Assembly (NCBI GenBank): GCA_031256975.1
Contig: JAIRPN010000005.1
Span: 62,001 to 126,000, forward strand
DNA: 64,000 bases
From: Verrucomicrobiales bacterium
GTDB lineage: Bacteria > Verrucomicrobiota > Verrucomicrobiia > Methylacidiphilales > JAAUTS01
Direction of reading: 5' to 3'
Shown here: positions 16,068 to 25,425 of the stretch, piece after piece
Layout: every line of letters starts with the position of its first letter
Position numbering within the stretch: the first letter of the stretch is position 1
Program-made: the position numbers and the translations under genes
The notes under the pieces: model-generated
What the model was told of the DNA's origin: nothing
The model's input: only the letters and a program-made list of their open reading frames with translations
Database searches by the model: none

Positions 16068-18770
16068 ATGACTGACTTAGCCAAAGCTTACGACCCTTCA
16101 CTCGTTGAAGACCGCATTTACGCCGATTGGTTGGCGAAAAACTATTTCCATGCCGACGCTAACAACAGCAAGCCCGCTTATTCCATCGTCATCCCGCCGC
16201 CGAACGTGACCGGGGTGCTGACCATGGGCCACGTGTTGAATAACACCATCCAGGATGTGCTGATCCGCCACGCCCGCCTGCAAGGTTGCGAAACTCTCTG
16301 GCTCCCGGGCACCGACCATGCCGGACTGGCCACGCAAACCGCCGTGGAAAAAGCCCTGCGCAAGCCGGATGAATTACCCAAGACCGTGCGTGAAGTATTG
16401 GAATCCCTCGACCACGTCTGGGACAAGGATGCTGGCAAACCGAAGATGGCGTTGACCCGTTACAACATCGGTCGTGAAGCCTTGCTCAAACTGATCTGGG
16501 CCTGGACCAAGGACCGTGGCGGCATCATCATCCAGCAATTGAAAAAGCTCGGTTGTTCCTGCGACTGGGAACGCGAGCGTTTCACCATGGACACCGATTA
16601 CCACAAGGCGGTGATCAATGCCTTCATCGATTTGTACAACAAGGGCTACATTTACCGTGGCAAACGCATGGTCAACTGGTGCCCGGCTTCCCACACCGCC
16701 ATTAGCGACGAGGAAGTGATCCCGACCCCGCAAAAAGGCAAACTCTACACCATGCGTTACGAAGTGGTGGAACTGCCCGGCACTTTCATCGAGATTGCCA
16801 CCACCCGTCCGGAAACTTTGATGGGGGATACCGCCGTGGCAGTGAACCCGAACGATGAACGTTACCAGCACCTGCACGGCAAACACGTCTGGCGTCCCTT
16901 CCCGAAGGCGCAGATCCCGATTGTCGCCGACGAGCATGTGGATTTCGAATTCGGCACTGGTGTGCTGAAAGTCACCCCGGCACACGACAAGGCCGACTTT
17001 GAAATCGGCAAACGTCACAACCTGCCGGTGATCGACGTGCTGACACCCGATGCCAAGATCAATTGCCCTGACGTGCCGGAGCTACACGGACTCGACCGTT
17101 TCGACGCGCGCAAAAAATCCGCCGAAATGTTGCAGGAACTCAACCTGCTGGTGAAGGAAGACGCCTACGAGAACAACGTCGGCTTCAGCGAACGCGGCCA
17201 GGTGCCGATCGAACCGCGCTTGTCCGAACAGTGGTTCCTCGATTACCGCAAGATGCTGAACGGCAAGATGATTCCCGAGGCACTCAACATGGTGCTCGGC
17301 AAACACATCAAATTCCATCCCGACCGCTGGGAAAAAGTGTACAGCCACTGGCTGGAAAACATTCAGGATTGGTGCATTTCCCGCCAAGTGTACTGGGGTC
17401 ACCGTATCCCGGTTTGGTACAAGGGCGCGGAAGTCGCCTGTCAGGAAAGCAGTCCCGGCAAAGGCTGGGAACAGGACCCTGATTCGATGGATACTTGGGC
17501 CTCGTCCTGGCTCTGGGCCTATGCCACCATGGACGACACCACGCGCAAGAAGTTTTACCCGACCTCCGCGTTGGTCACCGGTCCCGATATTATTTTCCTG
17601 TGGGTCGCCCGCATGATCATGGCGGGCTTGGAATTCAACCCCGCTAACAGCGAAAAACTGGAAGACAACATTGCCTTCAAGGACGTGTATTTCACGGGTC
17701 TGATCCGTGACCGCCAGGGCCGCAAGATGTCGAAATCACTCGGCAACTCGCCCGACCCGCTCGACCTGATCGCCAAATACGGCGCCGACGGCTTGCGTTT
17801 CGGCTTGATGCGCATTGCACCGCAAGGGCTCGACATCCGCTTCGACGAAAAACAAATCGAAGAAGGCCGCAACTTCTGCAACAAGCTGTGGAACGCTTGT
17901 CGTTTCCGCGCCATGCAGGGCGACATCGACGCCCATGCCGATCCGTTCAGCAAGCAACTGACTCCTTACGCTGCGCACATTCTCGCGCGTTTGGATGAAG
18001 TCATCCTCAAGGTGGACGAGGCTTTCAAGAAGTTTGAGTTTAGCGCCGTTGCCGGAGCCTTGTACGAATTCGTCTGGGATGATTTCTGCTCCCGTTTCCT
18101 GGAAACCGCCAAGGCCGACTTCGCCGACGCCAATTCGCCCACCCGCGAAGGCACACTGGCGACCATCGACTATGTGTTGTCCAAGGTTCTGCGCCTGTTG
18201 CATCCCTTCACGCCGTTTATCAGCGAAGAAATCTGGACCGAGTTCGGTTTCGGCAAGAACACCATTCAGTTTGCTCCCTGGCCCGCTGTTAGCGGCAAGA
18301 CATTGGACAATAGTGCCGTCGAACAGGCGCAGCACACCTACGTGCTGATCGACGCCTCGCGCCGTCTGCGTGGTGAATTCCAAATCGCCCTGAACAAGAA
18401 GCTCAACTTCAAGCTGAAGCGTGACACGGCGCTCAGCACCAGCGAAAGCGCCTTGTTGCCGTCGCTGATTGGCGCTGAAACGCTCACCATCATTTCCCAA
18501 GCCTTGGAAAAGACCCCGGTAGCCATCACACCATTGGGTGATTTGTACATGCCCTTGGAAGGCTTGATCGACCTCGACAAGGAACGCGAACGCTTGGAAA
18601 AGGAACTGGCCAAGGCACAAGCCAACCTTGAACGCGAAAACAAGAAGCTGCAAAACAGCACCATGCTGGCCAAGGCCCCTGCGGAGAAAGTTGCCGAATG
18701 GCAGGCCCTCAAGGCCGACGCCGAGGCGCAAATCACCAAGCTCAGTGAGCAGTTGAAATCCTTAAAATAA
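16068..18770 (+). CDS. valS: Valyl-tRNA synthetase
   Basis: 900 residues, full length for the bacterial enzyme. Class I signatures are PPPNVTGVLTMGHVLNNTIQ (HIGH-type TMGH) and GRKMSKSLGNSPDP (KMSKS). The editing domain includes ATTRPETLMGDTAVAVNP. The C-terminus is the predicted coiled coil (IDLDKERERLEKELAKAQAN) that contacts tRNA-Val. The enzyme charges tRNA-Val with valine; a tRNA-Val gene lies at 42.9 kb. It stands alone between two hairpin repeats. Confidence 0.98.
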   Translation: MTDLAKAYDPSLVEDRIYADWLAKNYFHADANNSKPAYSIVIPPPNVTGVLTMGHVLNNTIQDVLIRHARLQGCETLWLPGTDHAGLATQTAVEKALRKPDELPKTVREVLESLDHVWDKDAGKPKMALTRYNIGREALLKLIWAWTKDRGGIIIQQLKKLGCSCDWERERFTMDTDYHKAVINAFIDLYNKGYIYRGKRMVNWCPASHTAISDEEVIPTPQKGKLYTMRYEVVELPGTFIEIATTRPETLMGDTAVAVNPNDERYQHLHGKHVWRPFPKAQIPIVADEHVDFEFGTGVLKVTPAHDKADFEIGKRHNLPVIDVLTPDAKINCPDVPELHGLDRFDARKKSAEMLQELNLLVKEDAYENNVGFSERGQVPIEPRLSEQWFLDYRKMLNGKMIPEALNMVLGKHIKFHPDRWEKVYSHWLENIQDWCISRQVYWGHRIPVWYKGAEVACQESSPGKGWEQDPDSMDTWASSWLWAYATMDDTTRKKFYPTSALVTGPDIIFLWVARMIMAGLEFNPANSEKLEDNIAFKDVYFTGLIRDRQGRKMSKSLGNSPDPLDLIAKYGADGLRFGLMRIAPQGLDIRFDEKQIEEGRNFCNKLWNACRFRAMQGDIDAHADPFSKQLTPYAAHILARLDEVILKVDEAFKKFEFSAVAGALYEFVWDDFCSRFLETAKADFADANSPTREGTLATIDYVLSKVLRLLHPFTPFISEEIWTEFGFGKNTIQFAPWPAVSGKTLDNSAVEQAQHTYVLIDASRRLRGEFQIALNKKLNFKLKRDTALSTSESALLPSLIGAETLTIISQALEKTPVAITPLGDLYMPLEGLIDLDKERERLEKELAKAQANLERENKKLQNSTMLAKAPAEKVAEWQALKADAEAQITKLSEQLKSLK

Positions 18771-18772
18771 AA

Positions 18773-18861
18773 TCTCGCGCAAAGGCCGCAAAGCTGACGC
18801 CAAGTACGCAAAGTTTAAAATTAGCGGTCTTTGCGTCTGCTTGGCGTTCTTGGCGCGAAAT
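18773..18861. repeat. Intergenic imperfect hairpin repeat, GCAAAGGCCGCAAAG type
   Basis: An imperfect inverted repeat between valS and the convergent thyX-like gene. The left part is TCGCGCAAAGGCCGCAAAG plus GACGCCAAG. The right part is CTTGGCGTTCTTGGCGCGA. A copy of TTAGCG lies in the loop. It could serve as a bidirectional terminator. Confidence 0.65.
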
Positions 18862-18866
18862 GATTC

Positions 18867-20267
18867 TTATTCCGGTTCGGCAGAACCTTCGAGAATTTTG
18901 CCCTTGGTGGCGGGATACTTCTGGTACCACAGCGCCAAGGATTCGCGCAGATGCTCGGCGTATTTGTAATGCGCGCCAAGACCGGTGCGGAGTTCCGCTT
19001 CATAGATGAACTTGTCAGCCGTGGTGGTGTGTTCGAACGGGTATTGGGTGCCAAGCACGGTCCAGTAAATGTAGGACCAATCACCAGCCTTGAGTTTCTC
19101 CATGCCGTTAACGGTGGCTTTGAAACCGGTTTGCAGATTGTCGCGAAGTTCGCGGTTAGCGTCAGCGGGGATTTGATCCTGAGCACCATAAAAGCCTCTC
19201 GGCACCAAGGGACAGTATTTGGTCCCGGTACGATGGCGGTTGAGGTCGCGAATCTCGGCAATCGCCACGGCTTCCCAGCCAAAACGCACGGCGGTTCGCT
19301 GAATGTCCTCGCCAAACCACGCATAACGGTTTTCATGATGATCCAGGGAACGCGCGATGCTTTGGCCATTAGCGTCCCTGGGCGGAAAAACTTCCAGATA
19401 AGCATTGGCCGGATGCTGGGAAGCCGTTTCATGAACAAAGGGATTCGGCAAATTGCGGGCTAATTGGCGCACGTGCTGGAAGCCGGATTCGATACCCTGT
19501 TCGGTGTATTTTTTCGCCGTGGCATGACGCAACAGGCGCGGGGCGCACAATTCCAGTTCCTTGGCAATTAGCGTGCCAAGCTTTTTCGGTTCCGGCAAAG
19601 GATGGGACAAAAGTTGCTGGCAAAGATTTACCCAAGCACGGGCCGACATCACCAGCATAACGTTGGTCTTGGCTGCGACCGGCAGATAATAACGGGCGCG
19701 GTCGAAAGCGTAATTGCGGCGCATGCGGGCCAGTTTCTTCTGCCCCTTTTCCGATTGGTCCTCGGCAACCTCGCGTGGGATGCGCATGATAGTCGGGTCG
19801 CTAACTGCCATTTCATCCCAGACTGACAGGCATTTTTGGTAGGAGGCAAAACATTCCGCCATCAGCGCCTGCCAAGCGGCCCGGTCCTGCTGCGGAATGC
19901 CCAAGTCCTCCGGCGCTAACAGCGAGTCCTCGGACAGGCCAATATAACGGGTCGAGGATTCCTGCCCGCCTGCCACCGGACACAGGGACCAGACATGGTA
20001 GGCCAGCCACAGGGACATGTCGTCCATGAACATCGCCACCGGCGCCATGTCAGCGATCGACTGGTGTCCGTAGTCGATCATCTTGAAAATGCCGTCGACC
20101 GATTTATCCAGATTATTCGGGTCAATTTTGCCGAGAATATTTTCCAGTCCCTCGTTGTTACGGGAATAACGTGCACCACTGGCGGCGAGGAGTTCGGGGG
20201 TTAACGCCGGGCGACCTGCCTTGGCGGAAGCTTCCGTGGGACAAAGGGCAACGTGGACGACTTTCAT
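18867..20267 (-). CDS. thyX: FAD-dependent thymidylate synthase (ThyX)-like protein, tandem-domain form
   Basis: 466 residues, about twice the length of a classical ThyX. The C-terminal half has DLNRHRTGTKYCPLVPRG, a variant of the RHR-x7-8-S ThyX motif. The N-terminal half has a second ThyX-like core with GHQSIADMAPVAMFMDD, SSTRYIG and ARYYLPVAAKTNVMLVMSARA. ThyX enzymes methylate dUMP to dTMP with FAD, NADPH and methylene-tetrahydrofolate. The canonical serine pattern of the motif is altered (TGTKY), so activity is inferred, not certain. No thyA is seen in the window, while dcd is. It is divergent from the YkgJ-type gene. Confidence 0.75.
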   Translation of the reverse strand: MKVVHVALCPTEASAKAGRPALTPELLAASGARYSRNNEGLENILGKIDPNNLDKSVDGIFKMIDYGHQSIADMAPVAMFMDDMSLWLAYHVWSLCPVAGGQESSTRYIGLSEDSLLAPEDLGIPQQDRAAWQALMAECFASYQKCLSVWDEMAVSDPTIMRIPREVAEDQSEKGQKKLARMRRNYAFDRARYYLPVAAKTNVMLVMSARAWVNLCQQLLSHPLPEPKKLGTLIAKELELCAPRLLRHATAKKYTEQGIESGFQHVRQLARNLPNPFVHETASQHPANAYLEVFPPRDANGQSIARSLDHHENRYAWFGEDIQRTAVRFGWEAVAIAEIRDLNRHRTGTKYCPLVPRGFYGAQDQIPADANRELRDNLQTGFKATVNGMEKLKAGDWSYIYWTVLGTQYPFEHTTTADKFIYEAELRTGLGAHYKYAEHLRESLALWYQKYPATKGKILEGSAEPE

Positions 20268-20379
20268 GTCATTGTCAAACTAGAGAGATGGCGGGAGCTT
20301 GGCAAGTATCAGACAGTCCCGATCCTTGCTTTTCCATTGACGCGGGCCGGCGATTCCCTAGTTCTTTCCTTCCACCCAT

Positions 20380-20973
20380 ATGAATCAACCAGCCTTGCCG
20401 GAACGAACCCGCCAGTTCATCTCCGAATTACAGGCTGCATGGGTTGAAATCGACCGCCAGACCACGGCCTTCCAGCAATCCGGCGGGCTGTCCTGTCCCG
20501 CCAATTGCGGCCGCTGCTGTGCCCGGCATACGGTGGAAGTTTCCATGCCGGAAATGCTGCCCTTGGCGGCGGATTTGTGGCAGCGCGGCGAAGCCGAGGA
20601 GTACATCGCCTTTTTGGAAAACAATCCCGATGAAAAAGTCTGCGTGTTCTACCGTCCGCAACCCGCTAACCGTGAACTCGGTTATTGTTCGGTTTACCAG
20701 ATCAGGCCCTCGCTCTGCCGTCTATTCGGTTTCGCCGGGCGCATCAACAAGTACGGACAACGCCAGTTGAATGCCTGTGAGGTTCACAAGCAGATTCAGC
20801 CGGAAAAAGCGGTCGCTAACGACCAGATGCCGTTGTTCGAGCAATTTTACCACCGTATCAGTGGGTTGGATGCGGAATTCGACTGGACTCCCTTGCCGAT
20901 CAACCAAGCGTTGTTAGCGGCATTAAAAAAAATCGGTTTTCTGCTCAGTTTTTCCTCAACGTCGCTGCGTTGA
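20380..20973 (+). CDS. YkgJ-type cysteine-cluster protein
   Basis: 197 residues. The N-terminal CPANCGRCCARHTVEVS and later FGFAGR-adjacent motif YQIRPSLCRLFGF are the hallmarks of the YkgJ / UPF0153 family, which probably binds zinc or an Fe-S cluster. The cellular role of the family is not settled. Its last 18 bases overlap the end of murI on the opposite strand, so the two genes converge. Confidence 0.8.
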   Translation: MNQPALPERTRQFISELQAAWVEIDRQTTAFQQSGGLSCPANCGRCCARHTVEVSMPEMLPLAADLWQRGEAEEYIAFLENNPDEKVCVFYRPQPANRELGYCSVYQIRPSLCRLFGFAGRINKYGQRQLNACEVHKQIQPEKAVANDQMPLFEQFYHRISGLDAEFDWTPLPINQALLAALKKIGFLLSFSSTSLR

Positions 20974-21798
20974 AGACAAACCGTCGACCGAGACTAGGTC
21001 GACCTTGTGTAATTTCTTGCGCAGGAAGCGTTCGCCAACCTTCTTGAAATGCACCGGCATGTCGGTCAGGTAAACTTCGATCGATGACTCGTCATTAGCG
21101 TCGCTGAGTTGGTTTGTTTTCGCCAAGGCGTCGCGCACGAAACGGGCGCAGGACTCGGCGGAATCCACCAGTTCGATGTTGTGCCCCAGCAAATTGGTCA
21201 AGGTCGGCTTGAGCAAGGGATAATGGGTGCAGGCCAGCACCAGGGTATCGATCTTCATCAGGCGGAATTGCCAAAGGTATTCCTCCAAAATCGCACGGGT
21301 CGCCGAGTGCGACAGCCAGTCCTCCTCGATCAACGGCACCAGCAAAGGCGTGGCGTGGGCAATGATCTCCAACTCCGGTTGCTGTTTTTTCAGCGCGCTC
21401 TGGTAAGCCTCGCTCTTGATCGTGCCGATGGTACCGATGATACCGACCCGGTTGTTCCGGGTAGCAGCCAGCGCGGCGCTAACGCCGGGCTCGATCACCC
21501 CGAACACCGGAACCTGCAACTCCGCCTTGAGCGTGTCCAGGGCGTAGGCCGATGCCGTATTGCAGGCGACCACGATGCCCTTGACGTCCTTTGACAGCAG
21601 GAAGTTGGAAATCTCCCGCGAATAGCGGATGATCGTGTCAGCCGATTTGTTGCCGTAAGGGACTCGCGCCGTGTCGCCGAGATAAATCAACCGTTCGTGC
21701 GGCATCAATTCATGCAAGGCCCGCACCACGGTCAGTCCGCCAATACCGGAATCAAATATGCCTAAGGGTCGGTTGTCCATAACGGGGTAAACATTCAA
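20956..21798 (-). CDS. murI: Glutamate racemase
   Basis: 280 residues; the alternative ATG six codons in (MDNRPLG) is equally possible. Motifs are IFDSGIGGLTVVRALHELMP, VACNTASAYALD (first catalytic cysteine) and LACTHYPLLKP (second catalytic cysteine). It makes D-glutamate for peptidoglycan. It is the last gene of a likely minus-strand unit panC-amidase-murI with gaps of 15 and 30 bases. Confidence 0.96.
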   Translation of the reverse strand: MNVYPVMDNRPLGIFDSGIGGLTVVRALHELMPHERLIYLGDTARVPYGNKSADTIIRYSREISNFLLSKDVKGIVVACNTASAYALDTLKAELQVPVFGVIEPGVSAALAATRNNRVGIIGTIGTIKSEAYQSALKKQQPELEIIAHATPLLVPLIEEDWLSHSATRAILEEYLWQFRLMKIDTLVLACTHYPLLKPTLTNLLGHNIELVDSAESCARFVRDALAKTNQLSDANDESSIEVYLTDMPVHFKKVGERFLRKKLHKVDLVSVDGLSSTQRR

Positions 21799-21828
21799 TT
21801 TACAGCGTTCAAACTGATAATGAAACTC

Positions 21829-23310
21829 TTATTTTGGATGCTCCGTTCCACTTTGCGAAGTGTCCGGTGCTGTGTGAGGCGCGTCGGCTGCGGTACCGCT
21901 GGATTGCGGTTGCGCGCTTGATTCGTTGGCGGGCGGCTCGGCATCGTGTTTCGGCGGTTCTGCCGGGGCCGGGTGTGGTTCGGGAGCGGCAGTGCCCGAC
22001 GGTGCCGGGGCTGCCGATGTTCCGCTGTCCGGCGCAGGGCGGGTCACTTCATTCAAATTCGGTACAACCGGAACACGGGCCGGCGAGGAAGGCGTGGTGG
22101 AGGAAACCGCCGGTTGGGGTGGCGCGACAGGTTCCGGTTTTTTCTCCGGAATCGGCGTTGGAGCAACCGGGGCCGGCACCGGGGTTTCCGGCTTGGCGGG
22201 CGGAGGTGCCGGTTTCGGCGCGGGACTTGGCACTGGTGCCGCCGGTGTGACGGTCGGCTCGCGGAACTTGGGTTTGTCCTTGTCGACCGGCTTGATCACG
22301 GTCGGTGCTTTGCCAACCGGACTGTTCATCAAGGCCATGTAATTCTTGATGCCCCGCGAAATGGATTCCGCCAGTTTCTGGCGGTAAGCGCCGGAAGTGA
22401 TCAGACGGGCATCCACCGAATTACTGAGAAAACCGCCTTCCACCAGGATTGCCGGGATCTCGGTGCCGCGCAGCACCACGAAACGGGCGCGTTTTACGCC
22501 CCGGTCGCCGTCATTGCTGTGCAACTTGGTAATCTCGGCATGCACGTAATCCGCCAACAGCACGTTGAGCGTGTCGTTCTTGTTGCCCGGTTGCTGTTCA
22601 CGGTCGCCGACCTTCACGCTGCCGCCGTCAGCGGTCGACGAGGAATATTGCGGGGTCAGGCAGTAAGTCTCCACGCCGTTGGCGCTTGAACCGGCCTCGT
22701 TGTAATGCAGGCTGACGAAAATCCAGTTCTTGTGGTCATTGGCAATATCACAACGCTCTTCCAGCGTGATGAACACGTCATCGGTGCGGGTCATGAAGGT
22801 CGGAATCCCCTGCGCTTTCAGGATCGCTTCCAGCCGCTTGGCGGTGTCCAGCGTGGCCACTTTTTCAAAATAATTGGCGCGACTGCGCGTGCCGTTGTCG
22901 GTGCCGCCGTGCCCGGCGTCAATCACCACACCCTGCACCGGTTTGCGCGGGGCCATCTCGCTGCGGCGCAGGAGCGGATCAAAGGTTTTGATAACGTCGA
23001 GCCGCGACACAAAAGCATTGCCCTTGTCATCACGCACGAAAGGAAAACTCAGCCAGATGCGCCGCCCGTTGTAAAAGCCCTCGCGCGAGTTGGCCTTTAG
23101 CGTCAGGCTGCCGTAAACGCTTTTGATGGTGAAGGCGTCCTGCTCCGGCACCGGAGACTTGTTGAATTCATAGAAATCACAGAACGAATCGAAAGTAACA
23201 TAGGACAAATTGCCAATCTTGCTTTCCTGCCATGTCGGCGCGGCAGCCTGCAGCGCAGGCGCTAACGACGAGAACAAAACTAGGCTGGCAATGAGGCAAT
23301 TTCGGATCAT
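21829..23310 (-). CDS. N-acetylmuramoyl-L-alanine amidase (Amidase_3) with proline-rich tail
   Basis: 493 residues. A signal peptide (ASLVLFSSLAPALQAAAP) leads to an N-terminal domain (about 25-115) resembling AMIN/copper amine oxidase-like regions. The zinc amidase domain has VVIDAGHGGTDNGTRS (zinc His), VSLHYNEAG (zinc His) and ILVEGGFLSN (catalytic Glu). From about residue 335 the chain is a long Pro/Ala/Lys-rich tail, which could span or bind the cell wall. The enzyme cuts the bond between muramic acid and the stem peptide during cell separation or wall recycling. It is transcribed with murI. Confidence 0.92.
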   Translation of the reverse strand: MIRNCLIASLVLFSSLAPALQAAAPTWQESKIGNLSYVTFDSFCDFYEFNKSPVPEQDAFTIKSVYGSLTLKANSREGFYNGRRIWLSFPFVRDDKGNAFVSRLDVIKTFDPLLRRSEMAPRKPVQGVVIDAGHGGTDNGTRSRANYFEKVATLDTAKRLEAILKAQGIPTFMTRTDDVFITLEERCDIANDHKNWIFVSLHYNEAGSSANGVETYCLTPQYSSSTADGGSVKVGDREQQPGNKNDTLNVLLADYVHAEITKLHSNDGDRGVKRARFVVLRGTEIPAILVEGGFLSNSVDARLITSGAYRQKLAESISRGIKNYMALMNSPVGKAPTVIKPVDKDKPKFREPTVTPAAPVPSPAPKPAPPPAKPETPVPAPVAPTPIPEKKPEPVAPPQPAVSSTTPSSPARVPVVPNLNEVTRPAPDSGTSAAPAPSGTAAPEPHPAPAEPPKHDAEPPANESSAQPQSSGTAADAPHTAPDTSQSGTEHPK

Positions 23311-23325
23311 TCAGCGAATTTCAGG

Positions 23326-24090
23326 CTATTTTTTCAATGGGACATTATCAATTAATCGCGTTTTGCCAACAAAGACCGCAGCACAAAGTTGACCGTTAGC
23401 GGCCTCGACGTATTGCAATCTCAAACCGGGCACCTTGCCAAGCTTGCGCTTGGCTTCGGCAACAGAGCCTGCCGACTTGAGGGTCTTGGCAAAGTGCACG
23501 GCGACTTGGTATTCCGCGGCGCTGAGGTAGGCGTTTCGGGAACTGCGCGCCACCCCGTTTTCATCGCGGATGATCGGGGCACGGACAATCCTGACCGGGA
23601 AGTTTAGGTCACGGGCCATCCGTTCCAACACATCGCACTGCTGGGCGTCCTTTTGCCCGAAAATTGCCACATCGGGCTGCACGATATTGAATAACTTGGC
23701 CACCACCGTGGTCACGCCATCAAAATGTCCCGCACGAAACGCGCCGCAACGTCCTTGGGAGAAAAAAGACTCGCTAATGGTGGTCGAGGCGTCACCGGCA
23801 TAAAGGTTTTTCGGGGCAAAAATAATGTCCACCCCGGCGCTAATGGCGAGCCGACGGTCCTTGGCAAAAGGGCGCGGGTACTTGGCAAAATCCTCTTTCG
23901 GCCCGAACTGGATCGGGTTGACGTAAATGCTCACCACCACCACATCGCCGCACTTGCGGGCCAGCCGGGCCAGACTCAAATGCCCTTCGTGCAGGGCGCC
24001 CATGGTCGGCACCAGCACAATTTTTTTACCTTGGCGCCTCAAACGCAAAGCTTCCCGTTGCATAAGTGCCGGATTCGATATAGTTTTCAT
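23326..24090 (-). CDS. panC: Pantoate--beta-alanine ligase
   Basis: 254 residues, slightly short for the family (about 280). Key motifs are VPTMGALHEGHLSLARLARK (ATP site, HxGH), VSIYVNPIQFGPKEDFAKYPR, FGQKDAQQCDVLERM and SRNAYLSAAEY. It joins pantoate and beta-alanine to make pantothenate. It is divergent from dapL, with only 23 bases between the two start codons, so the promoters of each must lie partly inside the other gene. Confidence 0.95.
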   Translation of the reverse strand: MKTISNPALMQREALRLRRQGKKIVLVPTMGALHEGHLSLARLARKCGDVVVVSIYVNPIQFGPKEDFAKYPRPFAKDRRLAISAGVDIIFAPKNLYAGDASTTISESFFSQGRCGAFRAGHFDGVTTVVAKLFNIVQPDVAIFGQKDAQQCDVLERMARDLNFPVRIVRAPIIRDENGVARSSRNAYLSAAEYQVAVHFAKTLKSAGSVAEAKRKLGKVPGLRLQYVEAANGQLCAAVFVGKTRLIDNVPLKK

Positions 24091-24113
24091 CTTTGATTAA
24101 AGAAAGATCATAG

Positions 24114-25355
24114 ATGTCAACCAGCTACATACAAAACTTATTTGCAGACCGAATTGGCGGCAAACGCTACGGCCTGGACACCGCCATTTACAAGTTCGAG
24201 AAGATCAAGCGCGCCAAACGCGCCGCCCAGCAGGAGCGCCCGGATGTGGAATTGTTCGACCTGGGCGTGGGCGAACCCGATGACAAGGCCTTCGCCGAAG
24301 TGCTGCAAACCCTCGGTGCTGAAGCCGCCAAGCCGGAAAACCGCGGTTACGCAGACAACGGCGGCCCGGTGCTCAAGCAGGCTGCAGCCCGTTACCTGAA
24401 AAAGCTATGCGGCGTGGAACTCAATCCCGAAACCCAAATTTTGCACTCCATCGGCTCCAAGGCGGCGCTGAGCATCCTGCCCGCGGCGTTGATCAATCCC
24501 GGCGACGTGGTGTTGATGACCACCCCCGGTTATCCGGTGTTCGGCACTCATGCCAAATACTACGGCGGCATTGTCCACAACCTGCCGCTAACCGCGAATA
24601 ACAACTTCCTGCCCGACCTCGACAGCATCCCCGCCGACATTCTGTCCAAGGCCAAAGTGCTGGTGATCAATTATCCGAACAACCCGACCGGAGCCAGCGC
24701 CACGCCGGAATTCTTCGCCAAGGTGGTCGCCTTTGCCAAGCAAAACAACATCGTGGTGATACACGACGCCGCCTACGCCGCGTTGGTATTCGAGGGCAAG
24801 CCGCTGAGCTTCCTCGCCACCCCGGGCGCGCTGGAGGCCGGCATCGAACTGCACTCCACCAGCAAGTCATTCAACATGACCGGCTGGCGTTGCGGCTTCG
24901 TCGCGGGCAATGAACTGCTGGTCAAGGCTTACGGCGACGTCAAAGACAACACCGACTCCGGCCAGTTCCTCGGCATCCAGAATGCCGCGGCCTACGCCTT
25001 CGACCATCCGGAAATCACCGAGCAAATCGCCGCCAAGTATTCGCGCCGCATGGACTTGCTGGTCGGCGCCCTTAATAAGGTTGGCTTTAGCGCCAGGAAG
25101 CCGAAGGGCTCGTTCTTTCTCTATGTCGCCGCGCCGAAACGCGCCTTGGGCAAGGACCAGACCGTCGACTTCACCAGCGGCGAGGATTTCTCGCAATGGC
25201 TGATCCGCGAACACAGCATCTCGACCGTTCCTTGGGACGACGCCGGACATTTCGTCCGTTTCAGCGTCACCTTCCAAGCCCCGACTCTTGAGGACGAAAA
25301 GCGCGTCATCGAGGCGCTAACGACCAGATTATCCAGCTACAAGCTGGAATTTTAA
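24114..25355 (+). CDS. dapL: LL-diaminopimelate aminotransferase
   Basis: 413 residues. Family features are the N-terminus YIQNLFADRIGG, DLGVGEPDDKAF (in place of DLGIGDTT), GYADNGGPVLKQA, INYPNNPTGASAT and the PLP-lysine motif STSKSFNMTGWRCGF. DapL converts tetrahydrodipicolinate to LL-diaminopimelate in one step and is used in several Verrucomicrobia, Chlamydiae and other groups. The sequence fits the DapL2-like branch. The gene ends 19 bases before a perfect terminator made of two copies of the iterated word. Confidence 0.88.
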   Translation: MSTSYIQNLFADRIGGKRYGLDTAIYKFEKIKRAKRAAQQERPDVELFDLGVGEPDDKAFAEVLQTLGAEAAKPENRGYADNGGPVLKQAAARYLKKLCGVELNPETQILHSIGSKAALSILPAALINPGDVVLMTTPGYPVFGTHAKYYGGIVHNLPLTANNNFLPDLDSIPADILSKAKVLVINYPNNPTGASATPEFFAKVVAFAKQNNIVVIHDAAYAALVFEGKPLSFLATPGALEAGIELHSTSKSFNMTGWRCGFVAGNELLVKAYGDVKDNTDSGQFLGIQNAAAYAFDHPEITEQIAAKYSRRMDLLVGALNKVGFSARKPKGSFFLYVAAPKRALGKDQTVDFTSGEDFSQWLIREHSISTVPWDDAGHFVRFSVTFQAPTLEDEKRVIEALTTRLSSYKLEF

Positions 25356-25373
25356 TCGCCAAAAAATCACCAA

Positions 25374-25408
25374 GCCGCTAATGACAACTTCGTCATTAGC
25401 GGCTTTTT
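25374..25408 (+). terminator. Intrinsic terminator built from two facing copies of the TTAGCG word
   Basis: Perfect 12-bp stem GCCGCTAATGAC / GTCATTAGCGGC with a 6-base AACTTC loop and five T residues after it, 19 bases after the dapL stop. The stem is two inverted copies of CATTAGCG. Confidence 0.92.
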
Positions 25409-25425
25409 ATTCACGGCGACAATAA

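Noticed and set aside
21834-22342. Plus-strand ORFs opposite the amidase tail
   Set aside because: They are Gly/Arg/Ala-rich mirror images of the proline-rich coding of the amidase and match no family.
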